From Lachnospiraceae bacterium (lineage in GTDB: Bacteria > Bacillota > Clostridia > Lachnospirales > Lachnospiraceae): a stretch of DNA of 37,734 nucleotides. Position numbers and translations under genes: made by a program. Shown in pieces: positions 15,505-24,722 of the stretch; the first letter of the stretch is position 1; each line of letters starts with the position of its first letter. Below the pieces are notes generated by a model, which saw only the letters and a list, made by a program, of their open reading frames with translations, made no database searches and was not told the DNA's origin. The stretch spans positions 1 to 37,734 of the forward strand of contig CAJTDX010000030.1 of NCBI GenBank assembly GCA_910575155.1. Direction: 5' to 3'.

Positions 15505-18500
15505 CTATTTCTTTTTAATTTTCATAGTCTTTTTATAGCCCGTATTGGTTTTGAACTTTTTCCTATATTTTTTCAAATGTTTAGATGGAACTTTAATTAC
15601 TGCTTTTTTTGAAATTCCTTTTATAGCATTTTCTTCAATATCAATAACACTACTTGCATTAATAGTTATTGTCTTTAATTTCTTACAACCGTAGAATGCA
15701 TTTTTTCCCAACTCCTCCATACTTTTAGGCAAGGTTATAGATGCAAGCTTTGTACATTTCCGGAATGAAGAACCCCCGATCAATTCCACATTCCTTCCAA
15801 ATTTCACAGATGTTATATTTCTACATCCATAGAATGCATAATTTTCTATGTTCTCTACATTATTTCCAATTGTCACTTTTCTTATCTTTGCATTCTTATA
15901 AAATGCTTTCACTCCAATTGAAGTAACCTTATAGGTAATTCCACCACTTTTTACGGTTGCAGGAATAACGACATTTGAGATATTTTTTTGGGATGTGCCG
16001 CTCAGTTCCAACTCATAATTCTCATCATCCGTAACTTCATAAATATAATTACCACTAATTAGCGTATCTCCTTTATCATAAACGCTTTCTTTACCTGCAC
16101 TGTATGGAAGAATTGTAAAACCAATGCTAATTGCATCTGTATAAATCCCCATACCCCGTATTATCACATAAGCTGTTCCCTCGTTTACATTATCTCTATA
16201 AGATACCTGGTAATCCCTTTCGGACATCAATGTTTTTCCATTCATGTTTACGCTAACAGAAGGACATTTGGGAGAACCGTCATAAGTAAAAATGGTCTCA
16301 TTTAACACAACCTCTGCTTTCTCCACAGATATTCCCGTAATCTGATAAGAAACTTCCTTTTTTCCTTTATAAATCCCTTTTCCTATTATTGTCACAACAG
16401 CTTCACCGGGATATATATTATTGCGATATTCCAAAATATAGTCCGTATTTTCATTTAGGAGATCCCCATTTTCATTTTTTACTGTGATATGCGGTCTCTT
16501 TGCTGTTCCATCTGCCTGAACAGATGTGTATGCAATATTTTCCTCACAGTCTTCCAGAGATTTTTTATATATCCAATAGCTTATGGTCTTCGTTCCTTTG
16601 TATGCACCTTTCCCTATTATTGTTACCGTGGCAGTTCCCTCTTCCACCGTATTTTCATAGGTAAGACTATAATCTGTTCCTTCTGTTAATTTATTTCCCT
16701 GATATTTCACTTCTACGTCCGGTTTCTTTTCACTTCCATCATACGATATACTGTCATATGCGAGATTTACCTCACAATCCTCTAATGAATTTTTATTTAT
16801 CTGATAATATAAAATTTTACTTCCTTTGTATCCATCTATTCCTGTTATTGTTACCTGTGCCTCTCCTTCTTCTATATTATTGCTATATGTAAGAATATAG
16901 TCCTCCCCCTCCGTCAATTCTTTCCCCTGGAATTTCACTTCTACGTCCGGTTTCTTTTCACTTCCATCATACTGAATATTTGTATAAGACAAATTTATTT
17001 CACAATCTGAAATTGGTGTATAAATAGTATAAGCTACGTTTTTGCTTCCTGTATAATTCCCACGACCTGTAACTGTAGCTACCGCCGTACCCTGCTCTAT
17101 ATTATCAGAATAAGAGACCTCATAATCATAACTCTGATATAAAGGAATCCTGCTTCCATCTATGTCATACATTACAGAAAAAGTCGGTTGTATAGCATTC
17201 CCCGTATAAATATACTGGTCATTGTCAAGTTGTATAAAACAATTCTCCAGATTATACCGTTTTTTGGCGTCCACATATATATAACCATTTTCTAACGCAA
17301 ATTCTTTTACGCAATCCGTTTTTCCATATATAATCGGAGAAGAATCTTTCGAATCTCCAAAGGTCTGTGCTGCAATTTTTGTTATTGTACCTGGTAATTC
17401 TATCCTTTGTAATATTAAATCATCTCCAAATGCCCTGTCCTGTATTTCTGACACACCTTCTTCCAGCACAATATTTTTCAAGTTGCTGCAGTGACCAAAT
17501 GTGCCTTCGGAAATAATGGATACACTTCCCGGTACCCTCACTTCCTCCAGACTGGAACAACTGTGATAAGCATGATCCCCTATTCTTGTTACAGATTCCG
17601 GAATTGTAATACTACGCAGCATTCCATTACTTGCAAATGCGGCTGCTCCAATCTCCTTTAAAGAATCTTTTGGATATTCAATTTCATCTACCAGACCAAA
17701 GTTATAAAAGCTATTACAACCGATTGAAGTAATTCCATCTTCAATTATGATTTTCGTTGTTTTGTTTCGAAAATTATACCATGGACTTCCACCCTGTTCA
17801 AAATCCGACATTTCCCCTATTCCTGAAATTGTCAATGTTCCATCTTCATCATATATCCATATTACATCGCCCTCATTCCCCTCTGCTCCACATGTTCCAT
17901 AGTCGTTGCTGGCTGGCTGAAAAATGTCATATGTCAGCTCTCTGTTCCCTGTATAGCATCCAAGCCCCATAATCATTATACTTGCCGTTCCACATTCTAT
18001 ATTATTAGAATATTCCAATTTAAAATCGCTTTCCGGATAGAGCGTAACGTCATTACCATCCATATGATAAATAATTTGGGGGACCGGCGTAACCTCCTGA
18101 CCGGTATATAGATATCTGTTACCCATCCGTATATCTGCATTTTCTAAATGATAAACATTCGCAACATCTACATATGCCCACTCATTTACATCTGCAAATT
18201 CCCTGGCATACTCTGTTTTACCATATACAACCAGAGAGCGAGATCCGGAAGCCTCAAAGGCATTTGCTGCAATTTTTGTTATTGTGCCTGGCAATTCTAT
18301 CCTTTGTAATATTAAATCACCCCCAAATGCTCCACTTCGTATTTCTGACACGCCTTCTTCCAGCACAATGTTTTTCAATTCGTAACATGCCCAAAATGTG
18401 TATTCTGAAATAGCGGATACACCTCCCGGTATCCTCACTTCCTCCAGAGCGCAACAAGCGTAATAAGCAGCAGTATCTATCATTGTTACAGATTCCGGAA

Positions 18501-18909
18501 TTGTAATATTACGCAACGCTCCATTATATGCAAATGCCCGATACCCAATATGTTTTAAGGAATCTTTTGGATATATAATTTTATCCACTAAGCCAAAGTT
18601 ACAAAAGCTATAACGGCCGATTGAAGTAATCCCATCTTCGATTATGATTTTCGTTGTTTTTGTTCGAAATTTGTACCATGGACTTTCATCCTGTTCAAAA
18701 TCCGCCATCTCCCCCATTCCTGAAATTGTCAATGTTCCCTCTCCATCATAGCTCCATTTGACATTCTCCTCATTCCCCTCTGCGCCACACGTACCGCCAC
18801 CCGTTTCTGCTGCCGCATCTGCCTTCATATAACCTGATGGCATTATGGAAAACATAAGTGCCACAGACAATAGCATTGATAAAATCCTTCTACCTTTCTG
18901 TTTTTTCAT
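15505..18909 (-). CDS. secreted BspA-like LRR protein with Ig-like repeats
   Basis: A 1134-residue secreted protein. The start is ATG 18909 after AAAGGAGA; upstream codons in frame belong to a Uma2 remnant. The signal peptide is MKKQKGRRILSMLLSVALMF with cleavage near KADAAA. Two LRR_5 blocks follow (repeats such as IIIEDGITSIG, NITIPESVT, KNIVLEEGVSEI), each ending in a YxxxDGSxxxLY-type Ig-like module. They are tandem copies of about 300 residues. Next come five related Ig-like modules of about 75 residues (SYDGSEKKPDVEVKYQG; GKGAYKGTKTISY), then a third LRR block and a basic tail ending KTMKIKKK. No LPXTG motif is seen. This family is secreted or surface-bound and mediates adhesion. The gene is probably monocistronic. 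Confidence 0.88.
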   Translation of the reverse strand: MKKQKGRRILSMLLSVALMFSIMPSGYMKADAAAETGGGTCGAEGNEENVKWSYDGEGTLTISGMGEMADFEQDESPWYKFRTKTTKIIIEDGITSIGRYSFCNFGLVDKIIYPKDSLKHIGYRAFAYNGALRNITIPESVTMIDTAAYYACCALEEVRIPGGVSAISEYTFWACYELKNIVLEEGVSEIRSGAFGGDLILQRIELPGTITKIAANAFEASGSRSLVVYGKTEYAREFADVNEWAYVDVANVYHLENADIRMGNRYLYTGQEVTPVPQIIYHMDGNDVTLYPESDFKLEYSNNIECGTASIMIMGLGCYTGNRELTYDIFQPASNDYGTCGAEGNEGDVIWIYDEDGTLTISGIGEMSDFEQGGSPWYNFRNKTTKIIIEDGITSIGCNSFYNFGLVDEIEYPKDSLKEIGAAAFASNGMLRSITIPESVTRIGDHAYHSCSSLEEVRVPGSVSIISEGTFGHCSNLKNIVLEEGVSEIQDRAFGDDLILQRIELPGTITKIAAQTFGDSKDSSPIIYGKTDCVKEFALENGYIYVDAKKRYNLENCFIQLDNDQYIYTGNAIQPTFSVMYDIDGSRIPLYQSYDYEVSYSDNIEQGTAVATVTGRGNYTGSKNVAYTIYTPISDCEINLSYTNIQYDGSEKKPDVEVKFQGKELTEGEDYILTYSNNIEEGEAQVTITGIDGYKGSKILYYQINKNSLEDCEVNLAYDSISYDGSEKKPDVEVKYQGNKLTEGTDYSLTYENTVEEGTATVTIIGKGAYKGTKTISYWIYKKSLEDCEENIAYTSVQADGTAKRPHITVKNENGDLLNENTDYILEYRNNIYPGEAVVTIIGKGIYKGKKEVSYQITGISVEKAEVVLNETIFTYDGSPKCPSVSVNMNGKTLMSERDYQVSYRDNVNEGTAYVIIRGMGIYTDAISIGFTILPYSAGKESVYDKGDTLISGNYIYEVTDDENYELELSGTSQKNISNVVIPATVKSGGITYKVTSIGVKAFYKNAKIRKVTIGNNVENIENYAFYGCRNITSVKFGRNVELIGGSSFRKCTKLASITLPKSMEELGKNAFYGCKKLKTITINASSVIDIEENAIKGISKKAVIKVPSKHLKKYRKKFKTNTGYKKTMKIKKK

Positions 18910-19149
18910 AAGAGTCTCCTTTCTGTTTTCTCTGCATAATTCCTTTTTTCTTGATCTTCTTTTATCAGCTGCTTCATCACGAATGCTTCCCGAAAGCTCC
19001 ATAAATATTGCCTAATGGATTCTGGAAAGCACTGCCTGGTTATAAACCAAACCCCCATCTATCCGTTCTGACCTGACATCCTCCGGAAAATTATAATAAT
19101 CGTCTTCCGTATAAAATTTTTCCTGTACCTGCGCCCTTGCCATTGACAT
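18910..19149 (-). pseudogene. Uma2-family endonuclease remnant with amber stop
   Basis: From ATG 19149 (GGAGG upstream) the frame reads YTEDDYYNFPEDVRSERIDG and then AVLSRIH before TAG. After the stop the same frame continues AIFMELSGSIRDE, which matches the Uma2 (DUF820) pattern SRIHQ-x-x-x-MELS. So the stop probably replaced a Gln codon (CAG to TAG). About 70 codons remain, and the catalytic C-terminal half is gone where the LRR protein gene begins. Confidence 0.7.
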
Positions 19150-19329
19150 AAGACAACCTCCCTTCCATCTTTACCTACTCTATCACACCTGTCGGCCAAA
19201 AAGCAAGATCATGGCTGTTCCTACAGCTTTGACGCTTAAATTTATACTTACACTCCAGAGTACATTAGATTCCATTTTTTATATTGCTTTATCAACACAA
19301 TCTTATTTAAGCCATAAAATCCCTGCATT

Positions 19330-19719
19330 CTGCTTTTGTGTCTTTATGTTTTCAACGGTCTCTTCACCACCGCCTTTCCCATGCTTTCATTACCTGCGCA
19401 ATCATATGCCCGATCTGTGTCAGGTAGTAATGGTTCTTTACCCCCTGGTATTTTTGCTGTACTGGTGTTCCAGGTGGTATCCTTGCCTTTTCTGCGTATT
19501 GAACCCTTCGTTTTCTATTTTCCAGCGCATCCTCCCACACTTCACCAGTTCCGTTATGTTTTTCCTTCTTATTGGCAGGTCTGTTATGAACCAGAACTGT
19601 TTCTTAACCTCCCAAAAGCCCCCTTTCTTCTTTCCCTTCTTATATATTCTTTTTCTTTCTTCCCCATATTCCGCCAGGTTTATTTTATGGCTGCTACAAT
19701 CTATTGGAATCGAAATCAT
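19330..19719 (-). pseudogene. degenerate DDE transposase 3' remnant
   Basis: The minus strand encodes INLAEYGEERKRIYKKGKKK, then FWFITDLPIRRKN, GRMRWKIENEGFNTQ and YHLEHQYSKN, the C-terminal signature of a DDE transposase family. The frame breaks at about 19438 and continues in another frame as VKNHYYLTQIGHMIAQVM. The N-terminal two-thirds are absent. The flanking 19720-19960 stretch holds an open frame (19728-19952) that I do not recognise and that lacks a ribosome binding site. Confidence 0.7.
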
Positions 19720-20125
19720 TTGCCGGGCTATGAAAGATATGAGGAATCAGACATTATAAAGAAGGTTTTCCCTGCCAATTCCTGTTCTTGCGGGGAAAAC
19801 TGCTGCATACGTGAAAAAACAGACCGTGCATCCCTGCCTTCGTTACCATGCCCCAGTAAAATATAGTCTGTTTCTTTCTTCATTTTGTTTTTCCATGCCA
19901 TCAATACCATCTTCGCACTGCTTTTAATTAATGATTGGCACTTAGCCATCATGCGTTATCGTTATTTTTAAAAATAGTATTACACATATAAAAAGACAAT
20001 TTTTTCTTGAGATGGACAAATTATGTCATTCCCGTTTGGTAATATAGAGATAGAAACAAGATGCCGAAATTGGCAGATCTTGCAGCCGCCACTGAAACAT
20101 ACGAGCCCGAACAGGAGGAAAAGAA

Positions 20126-21115
20126 ATGAATCTTAAAAAAAAATTATTTATTACTGCTGTAACTGTATTGGCATTGTCACTCCACGGATGCCGCCCAGAA
20201 CAGCCTGACACACGCCAGAACGAACCTGCAGAAGACATTCCTTCCCCAAATGCCTCTGCGAAAGATGATTCCGCAACAGATAATTCCTATCATACTGCCC
20301 CTGATGAAGATACCTCTGAGGAATCCAACGCACCCAAAAAAGATACAGAACAGACAGAACCTCCGGAAACGCGGGAAATAGAAACTGTAGAACCATATTC
20401 TATGGAGCAAAAATACGAAAAACTAACAACCGATAATCGTGAGGAAATAGAAGAAGCCTGTGCGCAGTATCTATACTGCGATTGGCTCACACCATCTAAC
20501 GAGATTTTTTCTGTCAGCGAATATGAAATTGACGGCAGGGGATACGGGATTTTGGAACCTGGACCAGAAATGTTTGACTGCATCAATACACTGGCTGATT
20601 TTACTTTTTATTATCTCGATGCGCCAGAGGAAATACATTCCTTATACATCAGATATTTCCGCGAAATTGGCGTAAGTTATTTGTCCATTGACGGCGGGGA
20701 GGAATATGCGGACAGGGATTGGGAAACAGTCGCACAGCTAGAACAGGAATTTGAAGATACCTATAATGCTAATATGGCCAATGCACAGCAATACGCTGCT
20801 CCTGTTCAAGTTTGCAGCCAGGATGCCGTATATCAGCAGGCAATACAGGACGCCGTCCAGAAACTTAAAAACGACTACTCCACTGCAACTGGTGCAATCG
20901 GTGTCCCCGGTGCGTTACAGGTTGGGCCTGGTTACCGTTATAATGCAAATAACCTTACTTATTATTATGACGCAAACTCATCCTGCCATATTTTAACGTT
21001 TTGCCTGAATGAAATTACGGTCAGTAATTTGCTCAACGCCTCTTATACCGTAAATGCCCAATACCAGGATTATGGCAATGGAACAATCATGAATATTAGC
21101 ATGAACATCCAATAA
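20126..21115 (+). CDS. lipoprotein heading a three-gene operon
   Basis: A 329-residue lipoprotein. The signal peptide ends in the lipobox LSLHGC, so Cys22 is the likely lipid anchor. Residues 25-95 are a Pro/Glu/Asp/Thr-rich linker typical of surface lipoproteins. The rest is an unrecognised acidic domain with conserved-looking aromatic stretches (DFTFYYLDAPEEIHSLYIRYF) and a C-terminal strand-rich region ending NISMNIQ. AGGAGG lies eight bases before the ATG. It is the first of three plus-strand genes and 149 bases upstream of the glycine-zipper gene. It may be the outer-face partner of the two following proteins; that is only inference. Confidence 0.8.
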   Translation: MNLKKKLFITAVTVLALSLHGCRPEQPDTRQNEPAEDIPSPNASAKDDSATDNSYHTAPDEDTSEESNAPKKDTEQTEPPETREIETVEPYSMEQKYEKLTTDNREEIEEACAQYLYCDWLTPSNEIFSVSEYEIDGRGYGILEPGPEMFDCINTLADFTFYYLDAPEEIHSLYIRYFREIGVSYLSIDGGEEYADRDWETVAQLEQEFEDTYNANMANAQQYAAPVQVCSQDAVYQQAIQDAVQKLKNDYSTATGAIGVPGALQVGPGYRYNANNLTYYYDANSSCHILTFCLNEITVSNLLNASYTVNAQYQDYGNGTIMNISMNIQ

Positions 21116-21264
21116 TGGAAGATATCGGCTGGCAGAACCCCTCCCAGACGCGGATGCCTGACCCATGATCAAAAACACCATTGGATTTACAATATCTTAC
21201 CTTTTAATGACAAACAGGCAAATTTTATTGACAAAACCAGGACACAGAAGGAAAGGAACTAAAA

Positions 21265-21723
21265 ATGTTTCAGAAAAAACAATCTTTACCAGACAAAACA
21301 TCACAACAGGCAATCAGGGTTTTGGAATCGGCAGCATCCCTGCTGAATTCCATTTCCCACAAACCGTCAGAATTGCAAAAACTCGATTCCATAGCTACCG
21401 GCTATTCTGCGTTATCTGCTTCTGCTGACAAATCCGTAGCTGCCGGGGTAGGAATGGCGGCATTCCTGGCAGCAGCGGCAGCGCCTTTTACATTAGGGAC
21501 ATCCCTGGCTGTCGGCGCTGCTGTAGCTGGCGCGGCAACCGCAAAGACACTGACACAAAAAAATACAAAAGCGGAAGGAATCATTTTATTATTAGAGGAG
21601 CAATGCCAGAATGCCGAAAACTACAGGGGCATGGATTACAACAAAATAGACCGTAACGGGCAGTCATTATTAAGCACTATTATAAACAATGCATCTTTGC
21701 TTATTTCACTCACCAGCCAATGA
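21265..21723 (+). CDS. small glycine-zipper hydrophobic protein
   Basis: A 152-residue protein with a GGAAAGGA site. Residues 1-55 are helical and polar. Residues 58-95 are an Ala/Gly-rich membrane-like hairpin (AAGVGMAAFLAAAAAPFTLG then LAVGAAVAGAATA). The C-terminal half is helical (AEGIILLLEEQCQN). No family is recognised. The hydrophobic glycine-zipper resembles segments that insert in membranes. It ends 19 bases before the next gene, so they are co-translated. It may be a partner or a protective factor for the large protein downstream, but this is untested. Confidence 0.65.
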   Translation: MFQKKQSLPDKTSQQAIRVLESAASLLNSISHKPSELQKLDSIATGYSALSASADKSVAAGVGMAAFLAAAAAPFTLGTSLAVGAAVAGAATAKTLTQKNTKAEGIILLLEEQCQNAENYRGMDYNKIDRNGQSLLSTIINNASLLISLTSQ

Positions 21724-21742
21724 TACGCATAAGGAGGAAAAT

Positions 21743-23692
21743 ATGACACAGGGAGAAATGATTGATATTTTGCGAAAATACTATGGGCAGATAAAAACTT
21801 CCTTTGAATTTCGTCTTGTTGGGGAAATCAAAGAAAAAGCCTTAAAAAACGCTTTGAAAATATATGCCCCGGGAGTAGATAAAAACACGATCGTCGGCCT
21901 TTATGACACGACTGTATTTGGAAGTGGGAAATTAGGATATCTGTTCACTACTGACAAAATCTACTATAAAGAAGACTTAGAAAAACCAAAAAAGTTATGG
22001 TATGAAGAAATTGAATCTCTCGAATTAAGCGAACCAAAACTGATTAATGACGCCTCAAGGGAACTAACATTCCACCTTATAGACGGAACTACCCTTACCT
22101 GGAGTACATGCTGTTTGAATAAAACGCCCTTATATGACTTTTTCCAGGAAGTATTGGACTTTTCCAGCAACGCAAATTCCCCTGATGGTTTGGCATATAA
22201 CTGCGATGATTACGACAGCAGCTATGACGATTATGATATTTATGAGGATGAACCTTCAAATCCAGCAGCGTTTTCCGGCGGATATGGAATAGGGAATTAC
22301 GGGAACGTAAATAAATCCTTTCACGAGGAAAAATTTCATGCACGGCAGGGCCATGGCTTTGCTGCAGAACGGGCAAATCATTTATATGATAAATTCTCAG
22401 GTAAAGATGCACATATATTAGGGGATAACAACCAAAAGAATGGGGCAGACAGGATAGTTGATGGGGTAGAATTGCAATCAAAATATTGCAAAACCGGAAG
22501 CAGATGCATCAACGAATGTTTTTCTGAAAAAGGGAAAGGTGAATTTCGTTATTACAAAAATGGAAAACCGATGCAGATAGAAGTCCCATCAGACAACTAT
22601 GATGCTGCTGTAGAGGCAATGGCCGAAAAAATCAGGCGCGGGCAGGTTGTAGGCGTGTCTGATCCCAAAGAAGCCAAAAACCTTGTCCGAAAAGGACATT
22701 TTACATATGAACAGGCGCGAAACATTGCAAAAGCAGGGACAGTAGAATCCTTAACATATGATTCCATAAACGGCACAATTATTGCTACATCTGCATTTGG
22801 CGTCAGTGCGGTCATTTCTTTTGCAACTTCCATTTGGAACGGGGAAGACTTTGAAATTGCTTTGCAAAATGCTGCATTTTCAGGCGTCAAAATTGGAGGG
22901 ACAGCTTTTATTACCTCTGTTTTAACAAGCCAGTTATCAAAAGCAGGATTAAACAGCGCTTTGGTCAACAGTTCTGAAACCGCCGTAAAGATGATGGGAA
23001 AAATGATGGGAAACAAATCCTATACTATACTTGCTAACGCGTTTAGAAACGGCAGCAATATTAGCGGTGCAGCGGCAATGCGCAGCGCTGCAAAAGTATT
23101 AAGAGGCAACGTAATAACCGCAGGGGTAACGGTTGCCATTTTATCCACTGTAGATATTGCTAATATATTCCAGGGACGAATTTCCGGAAAGCAGCTTTTT
23201 AAGAACCTCACAAACACAACTTCAACCGTTGCTGGAGGAGCTGCCGGCTGGTTGGGAGGTGCAGCTTTGGGTTCAGCAATACCCATTATTGGTACAGCTG
23301 TTGGCGCCATTGCCGGCGGTTTGATTGGCTCTGTTGCCGTCGGTACGGCTGCCGGGAAAGCGACAGATACTGTATTAGGGGCTTTTATAGAAGATGACGC
23401 AGAAGAAATGGTATCTATCATCCAAAAACAATTTGAAATATTGGCAGTCAATTACTTATTAAGCAGCAGGGAAGCTGAAAAATCCGCTGATGCCCTCCAG
23501 GAAAAATTAAATGGAAAAATATTAAAGAATATGTACGCCAGTGACAACAGGGAAGAATTTGCGCAAAACCTGTTATTGCCAATTGTTGAAAGCCAGACAA
23601 GCAGACGCAAAAAAATATTCACACCAGACGAAGAGGATATGACCCGCGCAATAACTACCCTATTAGAAGAGCTGGATGGAGCCATTGCTTAA
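21743..23692 (+). CDS. PH-like / nuclease-like / glycine-zipper protein
   Basis: A 649-residue protein; ATG 21743 follows AAGGAGGAAA. Residues about 35-130 look like a bacterial PH-like (YokE-type) domain (LGYLFTTDKIYYKED, LWYEEIESLEL). An Asp/Tyr-rich linker follows (DDYDSSYDDYDIYEDE). The middle domain begins GHGFAAERANHLYDKF and has NGADRIVDGVELQSKYC, an Asp then ELQSK pattern of the kind seen in PD-(D/E)XK nucleases; GHFTYEQARNIAKAGT ends it. After that come several glycine-zipper membrane stretches (GAAGWLGGAALGSAIPIIGT, AVGAIAGGLIGSVAVG) and a charged helical tail. I recognise no named family. The layout suggests a membrane-associated effector, possibly a toxin or defence nuclease. A strong terminator follows directly. 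Confidence 0.6.
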   Translation: MTQGEMIDILRKYYGQIKTSFEFRLVGEIKEKALKNALKIYAPGVDKNTIVGLYDTTVFGSGKLGYLFTTDKIYYKEDLEKPKKLWYEEIESLELSEPKLINDASRELTFHLIDGTTLTWSTCCLNKTPLYDFFQEVLDFSSNANSPDGLAYNCDDYDSSYDDYDIYEDEPSNPAAFSGGYGIGNYGNVNKSFHEEKFHARQGHGFAAERANHLYDKFSGKDAHILGDNNQKNGADRIVDGVELQSKYCKTGSRCINECFSEKGKGEFRYYKNGKPMQIEVPSDNYDAAVEAMAEKIRRGQVVGVSDPKEAKNLVRKGHFTYEQARNIAKAGTVESLTYDSINGTIIATSAFGVSAVISFATSIWNGEDFEIALQNAAFSGVKIGGTAFITSVLTSQLSKAGLNSALVNSSETAVKMMGKMMGNKSYTILANAFRNGSNISGAAAMRSAAKVLRGNVITAGVTVAILSTVDIANIFQGRISGKQLFKNLTNTTSTVAGGAAGWLGGAALGSAIPIIGTAVGAIAGGLIGSVAVGTAAGKATDTVLGAFIEDDAEEMVSIIQKQFEILAVNYLLSSREAEKSADALQEKLNGKILKNMYASDNREEFAQNLLLPIVESQTSRRKKIFTPDEEDMTRAITTLLEELDGAIA

Positions 23693-23711
23693 CCCATCTT
23701 CACAGCCATTT

Positions 23712-23745
23712 AGGATACCTTGAAACCATTCTGTCAAGGTATCCT
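23712..23745 (+). terminator. intrinsic terminator of the lipoprotein operon
   Basis: AGGATACCTTGA (23712-23723) and TCAAGGTATCCT (23734-23745) make a perfect 12-bp stem with a 10-base loop, followed by a T run. It ends the 20126-23692 transcript. Confidence 0.9.
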
Positions 23746-23768
23746 TTTTTCTTTTAAGTTCCATAGAC

Positions 23769-24119
23769 TTATTCCTTCTCGCCGTTTTCGCCCAAATGAA
23801 ACTTTCTTACAAAAATCCCTTCATAATCTTGTAATTCGTGAAACATACCATCTACAATTACCTTGTTACCCTCAATCCGGTATATCATTACAAATTTATG
23901 CTTCTCAAAACGGATTTTTCGGTATTCATATTTTGCAAGAATCGGATCAGCACATATTTTAAGCGAATCCGCAATAACCGACAGTCGCTTTCTTGTTTCT
24001 TTTGCATCTGCAAGAATTGACTTTGCCGCCTGTCTGTTTTTTAAGATTTCCAATGTATAATAAACAAACATATCAAGTCTGCGCTTTGCAGGCGGCATTA
24101 TAATCACCTTATAAGCCAT
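23769..24119 (-). CDS. RelE/ParE-type toxin
   Basis: A 116-residue protein with the RelE/ParE pattern: MPPAKRRLDMFVYYTLEI at the start, DSLKICADPILAKYEYRKI in the middle and FVMIYRIEGNKVIVDGMFHE at the end. RelE-fold toxins cleave ribosome-bound mRNA and ParE toxins poison gyrase; the sequence does not separate these. It overlaps the antitoxin gene by 11 bases, antitoxin first, the usual coupled order. Start is ATG 24119 with GGTG upstream. Confidence 0.8.
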   Translation of the reverse strand: MAYKVIIMPPAKRRLDMFVYYTLEILKNRQAAKSILADAKETRKRLSVIADSLKICADPILAKYEYRKIRFEKHKFVMIYRIEGNKVIVDGMFHELQDYEGIFVRKFHLGENGEKE

Positions 24120-24339
24120 ACTTTGCACCTATTTCCTCAACTGCTTTATCAAAATCTTCTCCCTCGCCACATTCATAACATACCCGCGACTGTGCAAGTT
24201 CTGATAAGAACTCGTTTCTGCTAAGTGGCTTATAAGGATTTTCATCACAAAAATTCAACAATAAAAACTGCTGTATCTCTTTCTGATGTTCTTCCGGAAT
24301 TGTAGATAATAATTCCAAATTTGCTTCCAGTGTACTCAT
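24109..24339 (-). CDS. antitoxin of the RelE/ParE pair
   Basis: A 76-residue acidic protein with GGAGGTGG before ATG 24339. N-terminal helix LEANLELLSTIPEEHQKEIQ is followed by LSRNEFLSELAQSR and an acidic tail (GEGEDFDKAVEEIG) likely to wrap the toxin. No clear DNA-binding fold is obvious, so autoregulation is uncertain. It is translated first and overlaps the toxin gene. Confidence 0.75.
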   Translation of the reverse strand: MSTLEANLELLSTIPEEHQKEIQQFLLLNFCDENPYKPLSRNEFLSELAQSRVCYECGEGEDFDKAVEEIGAKYGL

Positions 24340-24461
24340 AAAAACCACCTCCATCTTTCTTCTGATAATACTTAATATATTATAACAGAGATTGTCAATT
24401 CTTACATTAGAAATTTTTTAAAAACCGAATCTTGATTATTCTTCAATAATTCTTTATCTGG

Positions 24462-24618
24462 TACATCGTTCGACAAATAACTGGATCAATCACGCAGAAT
24501 GCTTTTCTGAGTGTGCAGGTCAAAAAACGTAGGCGTAGCGGGCTACGCTGAGGATTTTTCACCTGTGCAATCGGGAAAGCAGGCTAGTGGTTGGTGTAGT
24601 TATTTGCGCAACGATGTA
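24462..24618. mobile_element. 157-bp foldback MITE, copy 2
   Basis: The same length and terminal repeats as 14947-15103 with one difference (GGCAAG against GGCTAG). It sits directly beside a uvrB 5' fragment on its right and non-coding DNA on its left, with no continuation of uvrB. Near identity means both copies moved recently relative to the decayed genes around them. Confidence 0.85.
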
Positions 24619-24619
24619 C

Positions 24620-24722
24620 GAGTGTTATGTCTGGCATTGATTGCCTTCTGGAAGCCTTTCACAAGCGCTTCGATGGCCCGCGGCTGGTTGCCGATGGGCT
24701 TATATTCACTGTGTAATTTAAA
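24620..24722 (-). pseudogene. uvrB: short uvrB 5' fragment
   Basis: The minus strand reads FKLHSEYKPIGNQPRAIEAL then VKGFQKAIN, the first 30 or so residues of UvrB, before it runs into the MITE end at 24618. It is fused in frame to the end of an integrase remnant upstream. It is more diverged than the copy at 13533-13889 and starts like standard UvrB, so it is a separate capture. Confidence 0.75.

Noticed and set aside
19728-19952. 74-codon minus-strand ORF next to the transposase remnant
   Set aside because: It has no ribosome binding site and no recognised motif, and lies in degenerate DNA. It could be a scrap of a decayed gene.
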